DNA of 45,081 nucleotides from JBCBKU01 sp038521345 (GTDB lineage: Bacteria; Pseudomonadota; Alphaproteobacteria; Rhodobacterales; Rhodobacteraceae): positions 1 to 45,081 of the forward strand of contig JBCBKU010000024.1 in NCBI GenBank assembly GCA_038521345.1, written 5' to 3'. Below, piece by piece: positions 24,480-32,192 of the stretch. The position numbers were made by a program, and so were the translations under genes. Under the pieces are notes generated by a model, which saw only the letters and a program-made list of their open reading frames with translations, was not told where the DNA came from and did not search any database. Each line of letters opens with the position of its first letter. The first letter of the stretch is position 1.

Positions 24480-25463
24480 TCAGAGGAAGCCGAGCGTCCG
24501 CATCAGATCGCCGATTTCCTTTTCCTGAGCTTCGAGGAAGGCACGGAAATCGTCACCGGGATTGTGGATGTTGACCCAGCCGTTGCGCGACCGAACGGCT
24601 TCCCATGCCTCGGTGTCGTACATGTTGGCGATGGCCTCCTGGAACTGAGCCACTCGATCCTCAGAAAGACCCGGAGCCGCGAAGAAGCCGCGCCAGTTGA
24701 CAAAGGACGTGTCGATGCCCTGCTCCATGAATGTGGGAGCGGCGTCATAGGCCGGAACACGCTCTTCGGCGGTCACGCCAAGGATGCGCACTTCGCCCTG
24801 GTCGGCCAGCGCGATTGCTTCCGAGAACCCGGTCGACAATGCGTCGATTTCGCCCGAAAGCAGACCGGCCATGGCTTCGCCACCGGCGTCGTAGGGGATG
24901 TAGTTCACAGCCGTCGGATCTTCACCCGCCGCCTGCATTACCATGGCGGCCACAAGGTGGTCCATGCCGCCCGGAACCGACCCGCCGCCTACGGCAAAGT
25001 CCGGGCCCTGATCATTGTAAGCTGCCAGAAGCTCTTCCATCGACGTGATCGGGCTGTCGGTCGGAACCACAAGCGCGGCGTAATCGCCGATGGTGCCGGC
25101 AACCAGCGTGAGATCGCGGAAGCTTTGCGGGAACACGCCTGTCAGCGACCGGATGACGATCGGGGTCGAGTTGACCATCAGGGTGTCGTCAAGGCTTTCG
25201 GCGTTCTCGATCATGTACGCGATCGCGACGCCACCGCCGCCGCCCGACATGTTCTCGAAGGTTGCGTTGCCGACGAGGCCCGAATTCACGAGCGCTTCGC
25301 CCGTTCCGCGTGCCGTGCCGTCCCAGCCGCCACCGGCACCGCCGGGGATGACGAAATGGACAGAGTCGAGAACCTGGTGCCCACCGGCGATTGCAGCGCC
25401 GCCAAAGGCCACCGCAGCGGCAGCCGCACCCACTAGGGTCCGAAGACCATCAATTGGTTTCAT
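24480..25463 (-). CDS. tctC: Tripartite tricarboxylate transporter, periplasmic binding protein TctC
   Basis: This 327-residue binding protein starts with a signal sequence (MKPIDGLRTLVGAAAAAVAFGG) and follows the TctC/Bug family. VHFVIPGGAGGGWDGTARG is the first ligand loop, FENMSGGGGGVA the second, and VVPTDSPITSMEELLAAY the third. Bug proteins bind carboxylates in the periplasm and hand them to TctAB. The ATG follows a strong GGGAGG site. It is the first gene of tctC-tctB-tctA-CoA-transferase-lyase. The upstream 103 bases hold two inverted repeats and presumably the promoter. Confidence 0.93.
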   Translation of the reverse strand: MKPIDGLRTLVGAAAAAVAFGGAAIAGGHQVLDSVHFVIPGGAGGGWDGTARGTGEALVNSGLVGNATFENMSGGGGGVAIAYMIENAESLDDTLMVNSTPIVIRSLTGVFPQSFRDLTLVAGTIGDYAALVVPTDSPITSMEELLAAYNDQGPDFAVGGGSVPGGMDHLVAAMVMQAAGEDPTAVNYIPYDAGGEAMAGLLSGEIDALSTGFSEAIALADQGEVRILGVTAEERVPAYDAAPTFMEQGIDTSFVNWRGFFAAPGLSEDRVAQFQEAIANMYDTEAWEAVRSRNGWVNIHNPGDDFRAFLEAQEKEIGDLMRTLGFL

Positions 25464-25483
25464 GAGTTTTTCCTCCCGTTTGC

Positions 25484-25501
25484 CGGGTGGTTTGCCACCC
25501 G
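25484..25501. repeat. Inverted repeat in the tctC leader
   Basis: CGGGTGG and CCACCCG form a perfect 7-bp stem with loop TTTG, about 20 bases upstream of the tctC start and just before its ribosome site. It may be a leader hairpin or a regulator site. Confidence 0.45.
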
Positions 25502-25549
25502 TTGCCGACGCACTTCAGCACAGAACTTTCGTCTTTGCCACACGTCCCG

Positions 25550-25567
25550 AATGCGAATTGTCGCATT
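25550..25567. repeat. Inverted repeat between the phosphatase-family gene and tctC
   Basis: AATGCGA and TCGCATT form perfect 7-bp arms around ATTG, touching the stop codon of the inositol-phosphatase-family gene and lying about 87 bases upstream of tctC. It is AT-richer than its surroundings. It could be an operator for the tct operon or a weak terminator of the upstream operon; there is no T-run in the direction of either leftward gene. Confidence 0.4.
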
Positions 25568-26487
25568 TATTTTCGGCAAGGCGCTGTTTTTTCCAGAGGT
25601 AATCGATGTGGATCCGGGGATTGCACGGCCGCTTCGGATGCCGCGTCAGTTTCTGCGATCCAGGCAAACCGGGATCGCAAGTCACCCAGAATGTCGGGCG
25701 AGGCCGCCGCAACCAGACGCCCCTCGGTCAGGGTCGGAGCATAGACGCGCCCGTCAATGAGGCCCACGGAACCGCCGGCTTCCTCGACCGCCAGAACGCC
25801 TGCGGCGTGGTCCCAGCACTTCAGTTCGCCGGCCAAGACAAAGTCGACGCGCCCCTGCGCGAGAAGCCGGTATTCGTGGCACGAACAGCGAAGTCCTTCG
25901 ACCCGAGGCAGAGCCGCCAGATCCTCCGCCAAACGCGCCCGCATGGGCACGGGGTAGTTGAATGCCGATCCCAGTCCGCGTGGCCCACCCGGCGTGGCCC
26001 GTCCGTCAAGGAGGAGTTGCCTGGGCGCCTCGCCCGGGCGCCCCATCCAGGCCCCGCCTCCGGATCGGGCCAGAACCCAATCGTCCATTACTGGATCGTA
26101 CAAGAGGCCCATGGTGGTGCGCCCCGCCTCTACGGCAGCCACGATAACCCCGAACGTCGCGAGCCCAGCGGCAAAGTTCCAGGTGCCATCGATGGGATCG
26201 ATCACAAAGGCGACGTCCGCGCCGTCCAAGCTCCCGAGCAGGGCCGGGTCGGCGGCCACGCCCTCTTCTCCGATAATGCAAGCGCCCGGAAACGCGGCGG
26301 CCAGACCGGCCGAGATCCGGTCTTCCGAGGCGAGATCGGCTTCGGTCACCAGATCATCGGGCGCCGACTTGGCGCGGATATCGGCCGGCGCGAGGCGACG
26401 GAACCGCGGAAGGATTTCCGCGCGCGCCGCATGCCGGACAATCTCGATGATGGCTTCGGCCTCGGTAGGCCCGATCGCGTGTCCCAT
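25567..26487 (-). CDS. Inositol monophosphatase family protein
   Basis: This 306-residue Mg-dependent phosphatase belongs to the IMPase/FBPase/CysQ superfamily. The metal-binding motifs are present: IIGEEG (Glu74/Glu75), VIDPIDGTWNFAAG (Asp97, Asp100) and the C-terminal CWDHAAGVLAVEEAGG. Family members remove phosphate from inositol phosphates, histidinol phosphate, sugar bisphosphates or PAP, so sequence alone does not fix the substrate. The start at 26487 lies four bases after the LacI stop; the longer frame upstream overlaps that gene. As the last gene of an operon with a glycerophosphodiesterase it could dephosphorylate a product such as inositol phosphate. Confidence 0.88.
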   Translation of the reverse strand: MGHAIGPTEAEAIIEIVRHAARAEILPRFRRLAPADIRAKSAPDDLVTEADLASEDRISAGLAAAFPGACIIGEEGVAADPALLGSLDGADVAFVIDPIDGTWNFAAGLATFGVIVAAVEAGRTTMGLLYDPVMDDWVLARSGGGAWMGRPGEAPRQLLLDGRATPGGPRGLGSAFNYPVPMRARLAEDLAALPRVEGLRCSCHEYRLLAQGRVDFVLAGELKCWDHAAGVLAVEEAGGSVGLIDGRVYAPTLTEGRLVAAASPDILGDLRSRFAWIAETDAASEAAVQSPDPHRLPLEKTAPCRK

Positions 26488-26491
26488 GGCC

Positions 26492-27538
26492 CTATCCCTT
26501 TGCGGCAGCGACGGCGATGCGGCGGTTCGGAGCGTGGGTGGTCTCGCGCAGAACCGGCGCCAACGGGTACACAAGGGACCGAAATGGCGCAGTCGGCTCG
26601 CTCAGCCGGTCAGCAACGAGATCCACTGCTCCCGTCGCCTGCGCCACAACGTCCTGACGCACGGTTGACAATCGATAGGCGTCCCAACCCGCCTGCTCGA
26701 TATCGTCGAAACCGACGATCTGCACATCCTCTGGTACGCGAACCCCATGATCCGTCCGAAGGCGATCAAGAAGACCAAGCGCCAACAAATCGGTCGTACA
26801 GAAGACTCCGTCGATCTCGTCCGCACGCGCTGCGACATCTCCCGCAACGGCGGCGCCTGCCGTATAGCTTTGACCCTGTGTCTCGATGATCAGTACCTCG
26901 GTTATTGCCGCCTCGGCGTTCCGGAGGAAGGCTTCAGCGCGCCCCGCGACGGAGTACGTTCCGGCCCGCGGCGTTACCAGCGCCAACTTCCGGGCCCCGG
27001 CATCAAGCAAGGTATCGAAGGCAATTTGCCCGCCAAGATCCACATCCATCGCCACCCGGTCGGCATCGACATCTCCGGGGCCGCGGTTGACGAGCACAAC
27101 CGGAACGCTCAGCCGGTGACAGGCTTCGATGACCTCGGCAGGCGGACTGTCCGAGGTGACGATCACACCCGCCAGACTATATCCCAATAGGTTCTTGATC
27201 AGCGCGTCGACGTCTTCGCCACCATCGGCGACCAACAAGAGCGGATGCATCTGGCGCTGCAAGAGGGTCTGTGCAATCGCCCGGACCTGTGTCGCGCGAA
27301 AGGGCGTGTCCAGACGCGAGGCCACGACGCCGACCAAGTCGGATTGCCGTGTTTGCAAGCCTCGCGCGAGCGCGTTCACGCGGTAGCCCAAGGTATCCGC
27401 GGCACGGACCACCCGGTCCCGAACCTCGGGCGACACATTGGCCCCACCGCCAAGAGCCCGCGACACGGTCGAGCGTGAGACGCCCGCGGCGCGCGCCACG
27501 TCGTACGAATTCGGAGGTTTTCGGGTGTCACGCCCCAT
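26492..27538 (-). CDS. LacI family transcriptional regulator
   Basis: This 348-residue regulator has the LacI-type helix-turn-helix at residues about 10-35 (SYDVARAAGVSRSTVSRAL), the hinge helix region around VNALARGLQ, and a periplasmic-binding-protein-like effector domain to the end. Motifs GVIVTSD, VPVVLVNRG and VQIVGFDDI are typical of that domain. It overlaps the end of the glycerophosphodiesterase gene by 11 bases, so it belongs to the ABC/phosphodiesterase operon and is likely its local regulator. A perfect palindrome with a central CG, as expected for LacI operators, lies upstream of the first gene of that operon. The inducer may be the imported compound or its breakdown product. Confidence 0.93.
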   Translation of the reverse strand: MGRDTRKPPNSYDVARAAGVSRSTVSRALGGGANVSPEVRDRVVRAADTLGYRVNALARGLQTRQSDLVGVVASRLDTPFRATQVRAIAQTLLQRQMHPLLLVADGGEDVDALIKNLLGYSLAGVIVTSDSPPAEVIEACHRLSVPVVLVNRGPGDVDADRVAMDVDLGGQIAFDTLLDAGARKLALVTPRAGTYSVAGRAEAFLRNAEAAITEVLIIETQGQSYTAGAAVAGDVAARADEIDGVFCTTDLLALGLLDRLRTDHGVRVPEDVQIVGFDDIEQAGWDAYRLSTVRQDVVAQATGAVDLVADRLSEPTAPFRSLVYPLAPVLRETTHAPNRRIAVAAAKG

Positions 27539-28967
27539 CGGTTGGGTATCCGGCGGCCGAAACGCGGCGGCGGAAAGTGAAGAGATCGCCGATATTCACC
27601 AGGTCCGGTCGGGCAGCAATGACACGATCGTAGAACGCCGGCGTTTGACCCGGATAATGGATCATGACTTCAGCCCCGGCCGCACGCACGGCGTTGAAAT
27701 CCGAGAAATCGTCGTCCGGCTTGTATTCGACGATGGCGGGACGGTACGTCTCTAGGAGTTCGTCGAGGTTGCTGGCCATGCCCCGGGGAACCATCACCCG
27801 GGCCCGCGGATCTGCATTCCGCACGGCAAGTAACCAACTCGGACGGTAGCTCCAGAAGAACGATGTCTCGAGATGTCCTGCTGCGCCGACCACTTCAACG
27901 ACCCGTTCGGGATCAGCGTCCTTGATCTCGACGTAAAGACCACGCCCGAACCGGGTGGCCACCGCCATCATTGCCTCTAGGGTCGGAACGCGTGTGTTCG
28001 CGAAATGCCGACCAAACCAGCGGCCCGCATCGAGACCGTAGAGGCGATCATAGGTCCAATCGGCCACCAGACCTGACCCGTTTGTCGTTCGGTCCAGTTC
28101 AGCGTCATGCATCGCAACCAGGACACCGTCCGCGGTCGTTCGCACATCCAGTTCCACGATGTCCGCCCCGGCCGCAAAAGCTGCCTCGGCACCGACACAG
28201 GTGTTCTCGGGTGCAATGGTTTTGGCCCCACGATGTGCAACCACTTTGACCGGCCAGCCTTCGGGCGCGCGAAACGGACGCACGAGTTGCGGCGTATCCG
28301 AACAGATGCCGAAAATCGGTTTGTCGCGCAGATCCGCCATCCGGTCGGGATCCTCTTCGTGCCAGAGCACCACCCGTTGTCCGGCCGCTTTTGCACGCGC
28401 AAGGAAATCGGGCGTCAGCGTGTCCTGCGGTCGTTCCATCCGCTCCCAGCAGAGGTGGATGAGATCCGCACCGGCCGCATGTTCGAACGGGTCCGCGCCA
28501 AGCGGGACAAGCGCCGCGCGGGGATAATCCACACCGGCCTCGGCAAGCCGCCGCACCGCCTCGGGGTCGAACGCTCCAAGGATGGCCTTTTCGATACCGG
28601 CATCGCGAAGCGCCAAGGCGGCGGGCACCGCCGCTTCCAGATCCTTGATGTCGGCATAGATCCCTGCGCGCCGCGCCACGGCTAAGTCCAATACTTCGTC
28701 AAGGCGCGGCGCACGGCCCCCGTTGGCTTCGGTCGCGGCTTCGAACGCCGTATAGCTTTGACTTCCGACCGCGCGGCCATCGGCGGTCTCTTCGTCGTGG
28801 AAGACAACCAGCACACCGTCGGCCGTCCGCCGGATGTCAATCTCCCAGAACTCGGCCCCCATATCCGAGGCCAGAGCAAAAGCCTCGAGTGTGTTGTCGG
28901 GCGCATAGGCGCTCGCACCGCGGTGAGCGATCGCATAGGGTTTTGGGGGGTCGAGCCAGTCCTTCAT
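27528..28967 (-). CDS. Tandem-domain glycerophosphodiester phosphodiesterase
   Basis: The 479-residue protein contains two GDPD TIM-barrel domains in one chain. Domain 1 (about 10-235) has IAHRGAS (His15, Arg16), APDNTLEAF, EIDIRRTADG (Glu42, Asp44) and FHDEE (His57). Domain 2 (about 240-479) has VAHRGAK (His245, Arg246), APENTC, ELDVRTTADG (Glu272, Asp274), MHDAELDRTT (His287) and YVEIKD (Glu347, Lys349). Domain 1 has Asp in place of two usually conserved Glu (PDNT for PENT, YADIKD for YVEIKD) and a shortened insertion after its HD motif, so domain 2 looks more classical. There is no signal peptide, so the enzyme acts after import. The start gives an ATGA overlap with the ATPase gene. It should cleave glycerophosphodiesters to an alcohol and a phosphomonoester. 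Confidence 0.9.
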   Translation of the reverse strand: MKDWLDPPKPYAIAHRGASAYAPDNTLEAFALASDMGAEFWEIDIRRTADGVLVVFHDEETADGRAVGSQSYTAFEAATEANGGRAPRLDEVLDLAVARRAGIYADIKDLEAAVPAALALRDAGIEKAILGAFDPEAVRRLAEAGVDYPRAALVPLGADPFEHAAGADLIHLCWERMERPQDTLTPDFLARAKAAGQRVVLWHEEDPDRMADLRDKPIFGICSDTPQLVRPFRAPEGWPVKVVAHRGAKTIAPENTCVGAEAAFAAGADIVELDVRTTADGVLVAMHDAELDRTTNGSGLVADWTYDRLYGLDAGRWFGRHFANTRVPTLEAMMAVATRFGRGLYVEIKDADPERVVEVVGAAGHLETSFFWSYRPSWLLAVRNADPRARVMVPRGMASNLDELLETYRPAIVEYKPDDDFSDFNAVRAAGAEVMIHYPGQTPAFYDRVIAARPDLVNIGDLFTFRRRVSAAGYPTDGA

Positions 28968-30010
28968 AGCCGCGCCCCGTCCGGGCTGAAGGCCAGCATG
29001 CGATCGGTCGCCACGCCCCATTCGATGGCCTGCCCCAAAGCGACGCCGCTTCCGGCAGGGAGGATGGCGCGCAACCGGCCCCCTCCCCCGAGTTCCACTT
29101 CGAACAGATCCTCGCGGCCATGGGTTTCGACCATTTTCACCGAACCGGTCAGTTGGCGTCCATGTGCCGGCCCGAAATTCTCCGGTCTGACCCCAATCAC
29201 CATCGGCCCTAGACCGCGCAACCGCTCTGGTACGGGAAGAATCTGCCCCCCGGAGAGGCGCAGACCGTCGCGATCGGCCACACCATCAAGAAAGGCGATG
29301 GGCGGATTGCCCAGAAATCCGGCCACGAACATGTCCGCCGGATCATCGTACATGTCCGCCGGTTTGCTGATTTGCACGATGTGGCCTTTGTTCATCAGCG
29401 CAATCCGGTCGCACATCGACATCGCCTCGACCTGGTCATGCGTGACCAAGATCGCGGTAATCCCCGTTTCAAGCTGAACGCGGCGGATTTCGGACCGCAT
29501 CTCCATACGAAGCTTGGCGTCAAGGTTCGCCAACGGTTCGTCGAGAAGAAGGATATCGGGTTCGCGAACCAACGCACGGGCCAGTGCAACCCGCTGCTGT
29601 TGACCGCCGGACAGCTGGGCCGGACGCCGCTTCAGAAGCTCGGGAATGTGAACGAGATCGGCCATCTCTCCCACCTTCCGCTTGATTTCGTCGGCGGGGC
29701 GGCGCTTGACCGTCAGCGGAAAGGCGATGTTCTCGGCCACGGTCATATGCGGGTAGAGCGCGTAGTTCTGAAAGACGACCCCCACGTTCCGGTCCTGCGC
29801 TTTCACGCCCGAGACGTCTCGGTCACCGAACAGGATCCGCCCTCCGTCGACCCGGTGGATGCCGCAGATCGCAAAAAGCGTCGTGGACTTGCCGCAACCG
29901 GACGGTCCGAGAAGCGCCAGCATTTCGCCATCGCCGACAGAAAGATCCAGACCGTCGATGACCGTCGTGTCGCCGAAGCGCTTCGTGAAGCCCTGCAAAT
30001 CCAGCTTCAT
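28964..30010 (-). CDS. ABC importer ATP-binding protein, UgpC/MalK type
   Basis: This 348-residue ATPase of the carbohydrate/glycerol-phosphate (CUT1) family has Walker A GPSGCGKST, the Q-loop QNYALYPHMTV, signature LSGGQQQRVALARAL, Walker B ILLLDEPLANLDAKLR and the H-loop VTHDQVEAMSM. A C-terminal OB-like TOBE region includes VIGVRPENF, as in MalK and UgpC. Its start overlaps the stop of the preceding permease as TAATG. It serves the two permeases and binding protein upstream. Such ATPases are often shared between importers, so it does not fix the substrate. Confidence 0.93.
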   Translation of the reverse strand: MKLDLQGFTKRFGDTTVIDGLDLSVGDGEMLALLGPSGCGKSTTLFAICGIHRVDGGRILFGDRDVSGVKAQDRNVGVVFQNYALYPHMTVAENIAFPLTVKRRPADEIKRKVGEMADLVHIPELLKRRPAQLSGGQQQRVALARALVREPDILLLDEPLANLDAKLRMEMRSEIRRVQLETGITAILVTHDQVEAMSMCDRIALMNKGHIVQISKPADMYDDPADMFVAGFLGNPPIAFLDGVADRDGLRLSGGQILPVPERLRGLGPMVIGVRPENFGPAHGRQLTGSVKMVETHGREDLFEVELGGGGRLRAILPAGSGVALGQAIEWGVATDRMLAFSPDGARL

Positions 30011-30837
30011 TAGCCCTTGGTCCCCCCGCCATAGATATTCATGAGTTTCCTCTGGAATACGATGTAGATGATCAGGACCGGAGCCGCGTAGAAGATGCTG
30101 ACTGCCTTGAAGAGGCTAAAGTCGGCGAAGCGGTCATCGGCGATAAGCGCGGCAAGGTAGGTCGCCAGTACCTGCGGTGCATTGCCTGGTGCAAGAACAA
30201 GGGGCAGGATGAATTCGGACCAACCTGAGAGGAATGAAAAGATCAGAAGCGCGGCAAGCCCGGGCTGAACCTGCGGTAACACGAGACGCCGCCAGACGGT
30301 GAAGCGCGAAGCGCCGTCAGCGATGCCGGCCATCTCGATTTCCCAAGGGACGGTGTCGTAGAAGCCCTTCATGATCCATATGCCAAACGGCAGTTCGAAC
30401 GCGACCTTGACGAGGATCACCCCTGTCAGGCTGTCGTAAAGCCCCATGTATTGAAGGACGAGGAAGACCGCGACGATCAGCGTGATCGTCGGGAAGGCGT
30501 GCAGCACGATCAGCCCGCCAAGGAAGAAGGCACGGCCGGGCATCGCAAGCCGGCTGAGCGCGTACCCGGCCGTAAGCGACACCATGGTCACGAGCAACGC
30601 CGTGACCGATGCAAAAACAAGGGTATTGAACGCCAGTTCCCAGACATTTGGCGTGTTGGGCCGGATCGGCCCACCGAGGAAGCGCCAGTGTTCGAACGTG
30701 ATACCGTTGGGAATGATCGATCCAGGCGCCCGAGTCGTGAAACTGTCCACGATCTGGAAGACATACATGATGACCAAGGGGGCCGAGATCAGCGTCAGGA
30801 TCAGCACGATGGGCCAGTATCGGGTTGTGCGCTCCAC
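30010..30837 (-). CDS. ABC importer permease, UgpE/MalG type
   Basis: This 275-residue permease with six predicted membrane helices belongs to the CUT1 family. The EAA coupling loop reads EIEMAGIADGASRFTVWRRL around residues 165-185, followed by VLPQVQPGLAALLIFSFL. It forms a heterodimer with the larger MalF-like permease, encoded three bases upstream. Strong overlap with the ATPase gene shows translational coupling. Most likely it imports a polar phosphodiester or polyol. Confidence 0.92.
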   Translation of the reverse strand: MERTTRYWPIVLILTLISAPLVIMYVFQIVDSFTTRAPGSIIPNGITFEHWRFLGGPIRPNTPNVWELAFNTLVFASVTALLVTMVSLTAGYALSRLAMPGRAFFLGGLIVLHAFPTITLIVAVFLVLQYMGLYDSLTGVILVKVAFELPFGIWIMKGFYDTVPWEIEMAGIADGASRFTVWRRLVLPQVQPGLAALLIFSFLSGWSEFILPLVLAPGNAPQVLATYLAALIADDRFADFSLFKAVSIFYAAPVLIIYIVFQRKLMNIYGGGTKG

Positions 30838-30840
30838 CCT

Positions 30841-32142
30841 CTATTCCTCGATCCGGGGCTTCGTCAGAAGCTCTTGGAAGTTGAAGAACCGGAGATAGAG
30901 CAGCGATAGGACCGTCCCTATCACCACGAGTGCAAGGGCGAACGTCGCACCCAGACCGTACTGAAGGTTGCCCCCATAATTGTTCAAAGCCGTGCGGAAC
31001 GCGGCCATGGCCCAGACCTCGGTCGCGCTGCCGGGCCCACCCCCCGTGGAAAGTAGAATGTATTCAAAGGACGCCAGAAGGCTGAGGGTCTGGTAGGCAG
31101 TGACAAAGAGGATCGGCCAGCGAAGCTGGGGCAGGATCACGTATCGGACCTGTTGCCAGCGGCTCGCCCCGTCCACCTCAGCAGCCATCAGCATTGTTTG
31201 TGGGATCGCCTTGATGGCGCTTGCGAAGATTATCATCCCGAAGGAGGCGCCCACGACGCCGTTGATCAGGATGATCGCAGTCCAGGCATGCGTCTCGGAA
31301 TGCATCATCCAGTTGATCCGATCGACCCCGAACGGGGCCAGCGACGACGCGATGAACCCGTTGTCCCACATCAGCCACTTCCACATCAGCACGTAGAGGA
31401 CGGGGGGCAAAATGCGCGGCAGGAACCAAATGGTCCGAAAAGTCGAGGACAACCGCTCGGGCAGATAGAAGGTCGTGATGGCCAGAAACATGCCAAGTCC
31501 GACATTGAAGAGGATCAATGTCATCGCAACATACATGACCGTGTTCATGGCGAACCGGGCGGTCGAGGGCAGCGCGGTCAGAAGCTCGAAGTTCCGCGTC
31601 GTCCAGGACCAACCGGTATAGGCAACGTCGGTGACCAGATCCCGGTCGCCCTCGGGCACGCCGGCATCGGCCAAAAGCGCGCGGAAAGATGCCTCGTCCG
31701 GCTGCCGGTCGTTCAGGATAGACCGCTGGAAAAGTTCCGCCGCCGCCTTCCGATCGCGGGTCGAACGAATGTCGTCAAGCCGGAGGTCGCGCAGTGCGCG
31801 TTCAAGATCGCGGCGCGCCTCGAACCGCTCACCCAGCATTTCGTCTCTTACATCGTCGGCCGCGTCGGATGAAAACGCTTCGGCAAGCGCGGCCAGTCCC
31901 GCCTCGTCCACGACGTACCCAGCGGACGCGATCTGTTCCAGCGTCTCGGCCGGCAGGCCGCGTTCCTGAAGATCCTGCAGGCTTTCCGAAGTCAGGGCGT
32001 ATTCACCGCCGCGGATCCCGGTCGCCGTACTCATGTTGGTGAAGGCAAACACCGCCGTCATGACAACGGGCACGAGATAGAACAGGATCACCGCCACGAT
32101 GGCGGGCATAAGGAAGATCAGAGCGATGCGGTCCTGGCGCAT
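30841..32142 (-). CDS. ABC importer permease, UgpA/MalF type, with large periplasmic insertion
   Basis: The 433-residue permease is larger than the usual 290-320. The first helix (residues about 6-34) is followed by about 150 hydrophilic, charged residues (about 40-190) rich in Glu, Asp, Arg and Ala before the second helix near 198. The rest is a standard CUT1 permease with five more helices and the EAA loop TMLMAAEVDGASRWQQVRYV. The insertion should lie in the periplasm and may touch the binding protein, as the P2 loop of MalF does, though at a different place. The chosen ATG (32142) is the only start that begins just before helix 1; the upstream extension is not protein-like. Confidence 0.9.
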   Translation of the reverse strand: MRQDRIALIFLMPAIVAVILFYLVPVVMTAVFAFTNMSTATGIRGGEYALTSESLQDLQERGLPAETLEQIASAGYVVDEAGLAALAEAFSSDAADDVRDEMLGERFEARRDLERALRDLRLDDIRSTRDRKAAAELFQRSILNDRQPDEASFRALLADAGVPEGDRDLVTDVAYTGWSWTTRNFELLTALPSTARFAMNTVMYVAMTLILFNVGLGMFLAITTFYLPERLSSTFRTIWFLPRILPPVLYVLMWKWLMWDNGFIASSLAPFGVDRINWMMHSETHAWTAIILINGVVGASFGMIIFASAIKAIPQTMLMAAEVDGASRWQQVRYVILPQLRWPILFVTAYQTLSLLASFEYILLSTGGGPGSATEVWAMAAFRTALNNYGGNLQYGLGATFALALVVIGTVLSLLYLRFFNFQELLTKPRIEE

Positions 32143-32161
32143 GTCGGGGCCCAATTGTGGT

Positions 32162-32184
32162 GGGGCGGGCCAGATGCCCGCCCC
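32162..32184 (-). terminator. Perfect 9-bp GC hairpin after the binding-protein gene
   Basis: GGGGCGGGC and GCCCGCCCC pair perfectly around the loop CAGAT, eight bases beyond the stop of the substrate-binding protein gene and 19 bases before the first permease gene. No T-run follows. It repeats the arrangement found after tctC and probably lets the binding protein be made in excess of the permeases. Confidence 0.65.
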
Positions 32185-32192
32185 TTGCCGGA

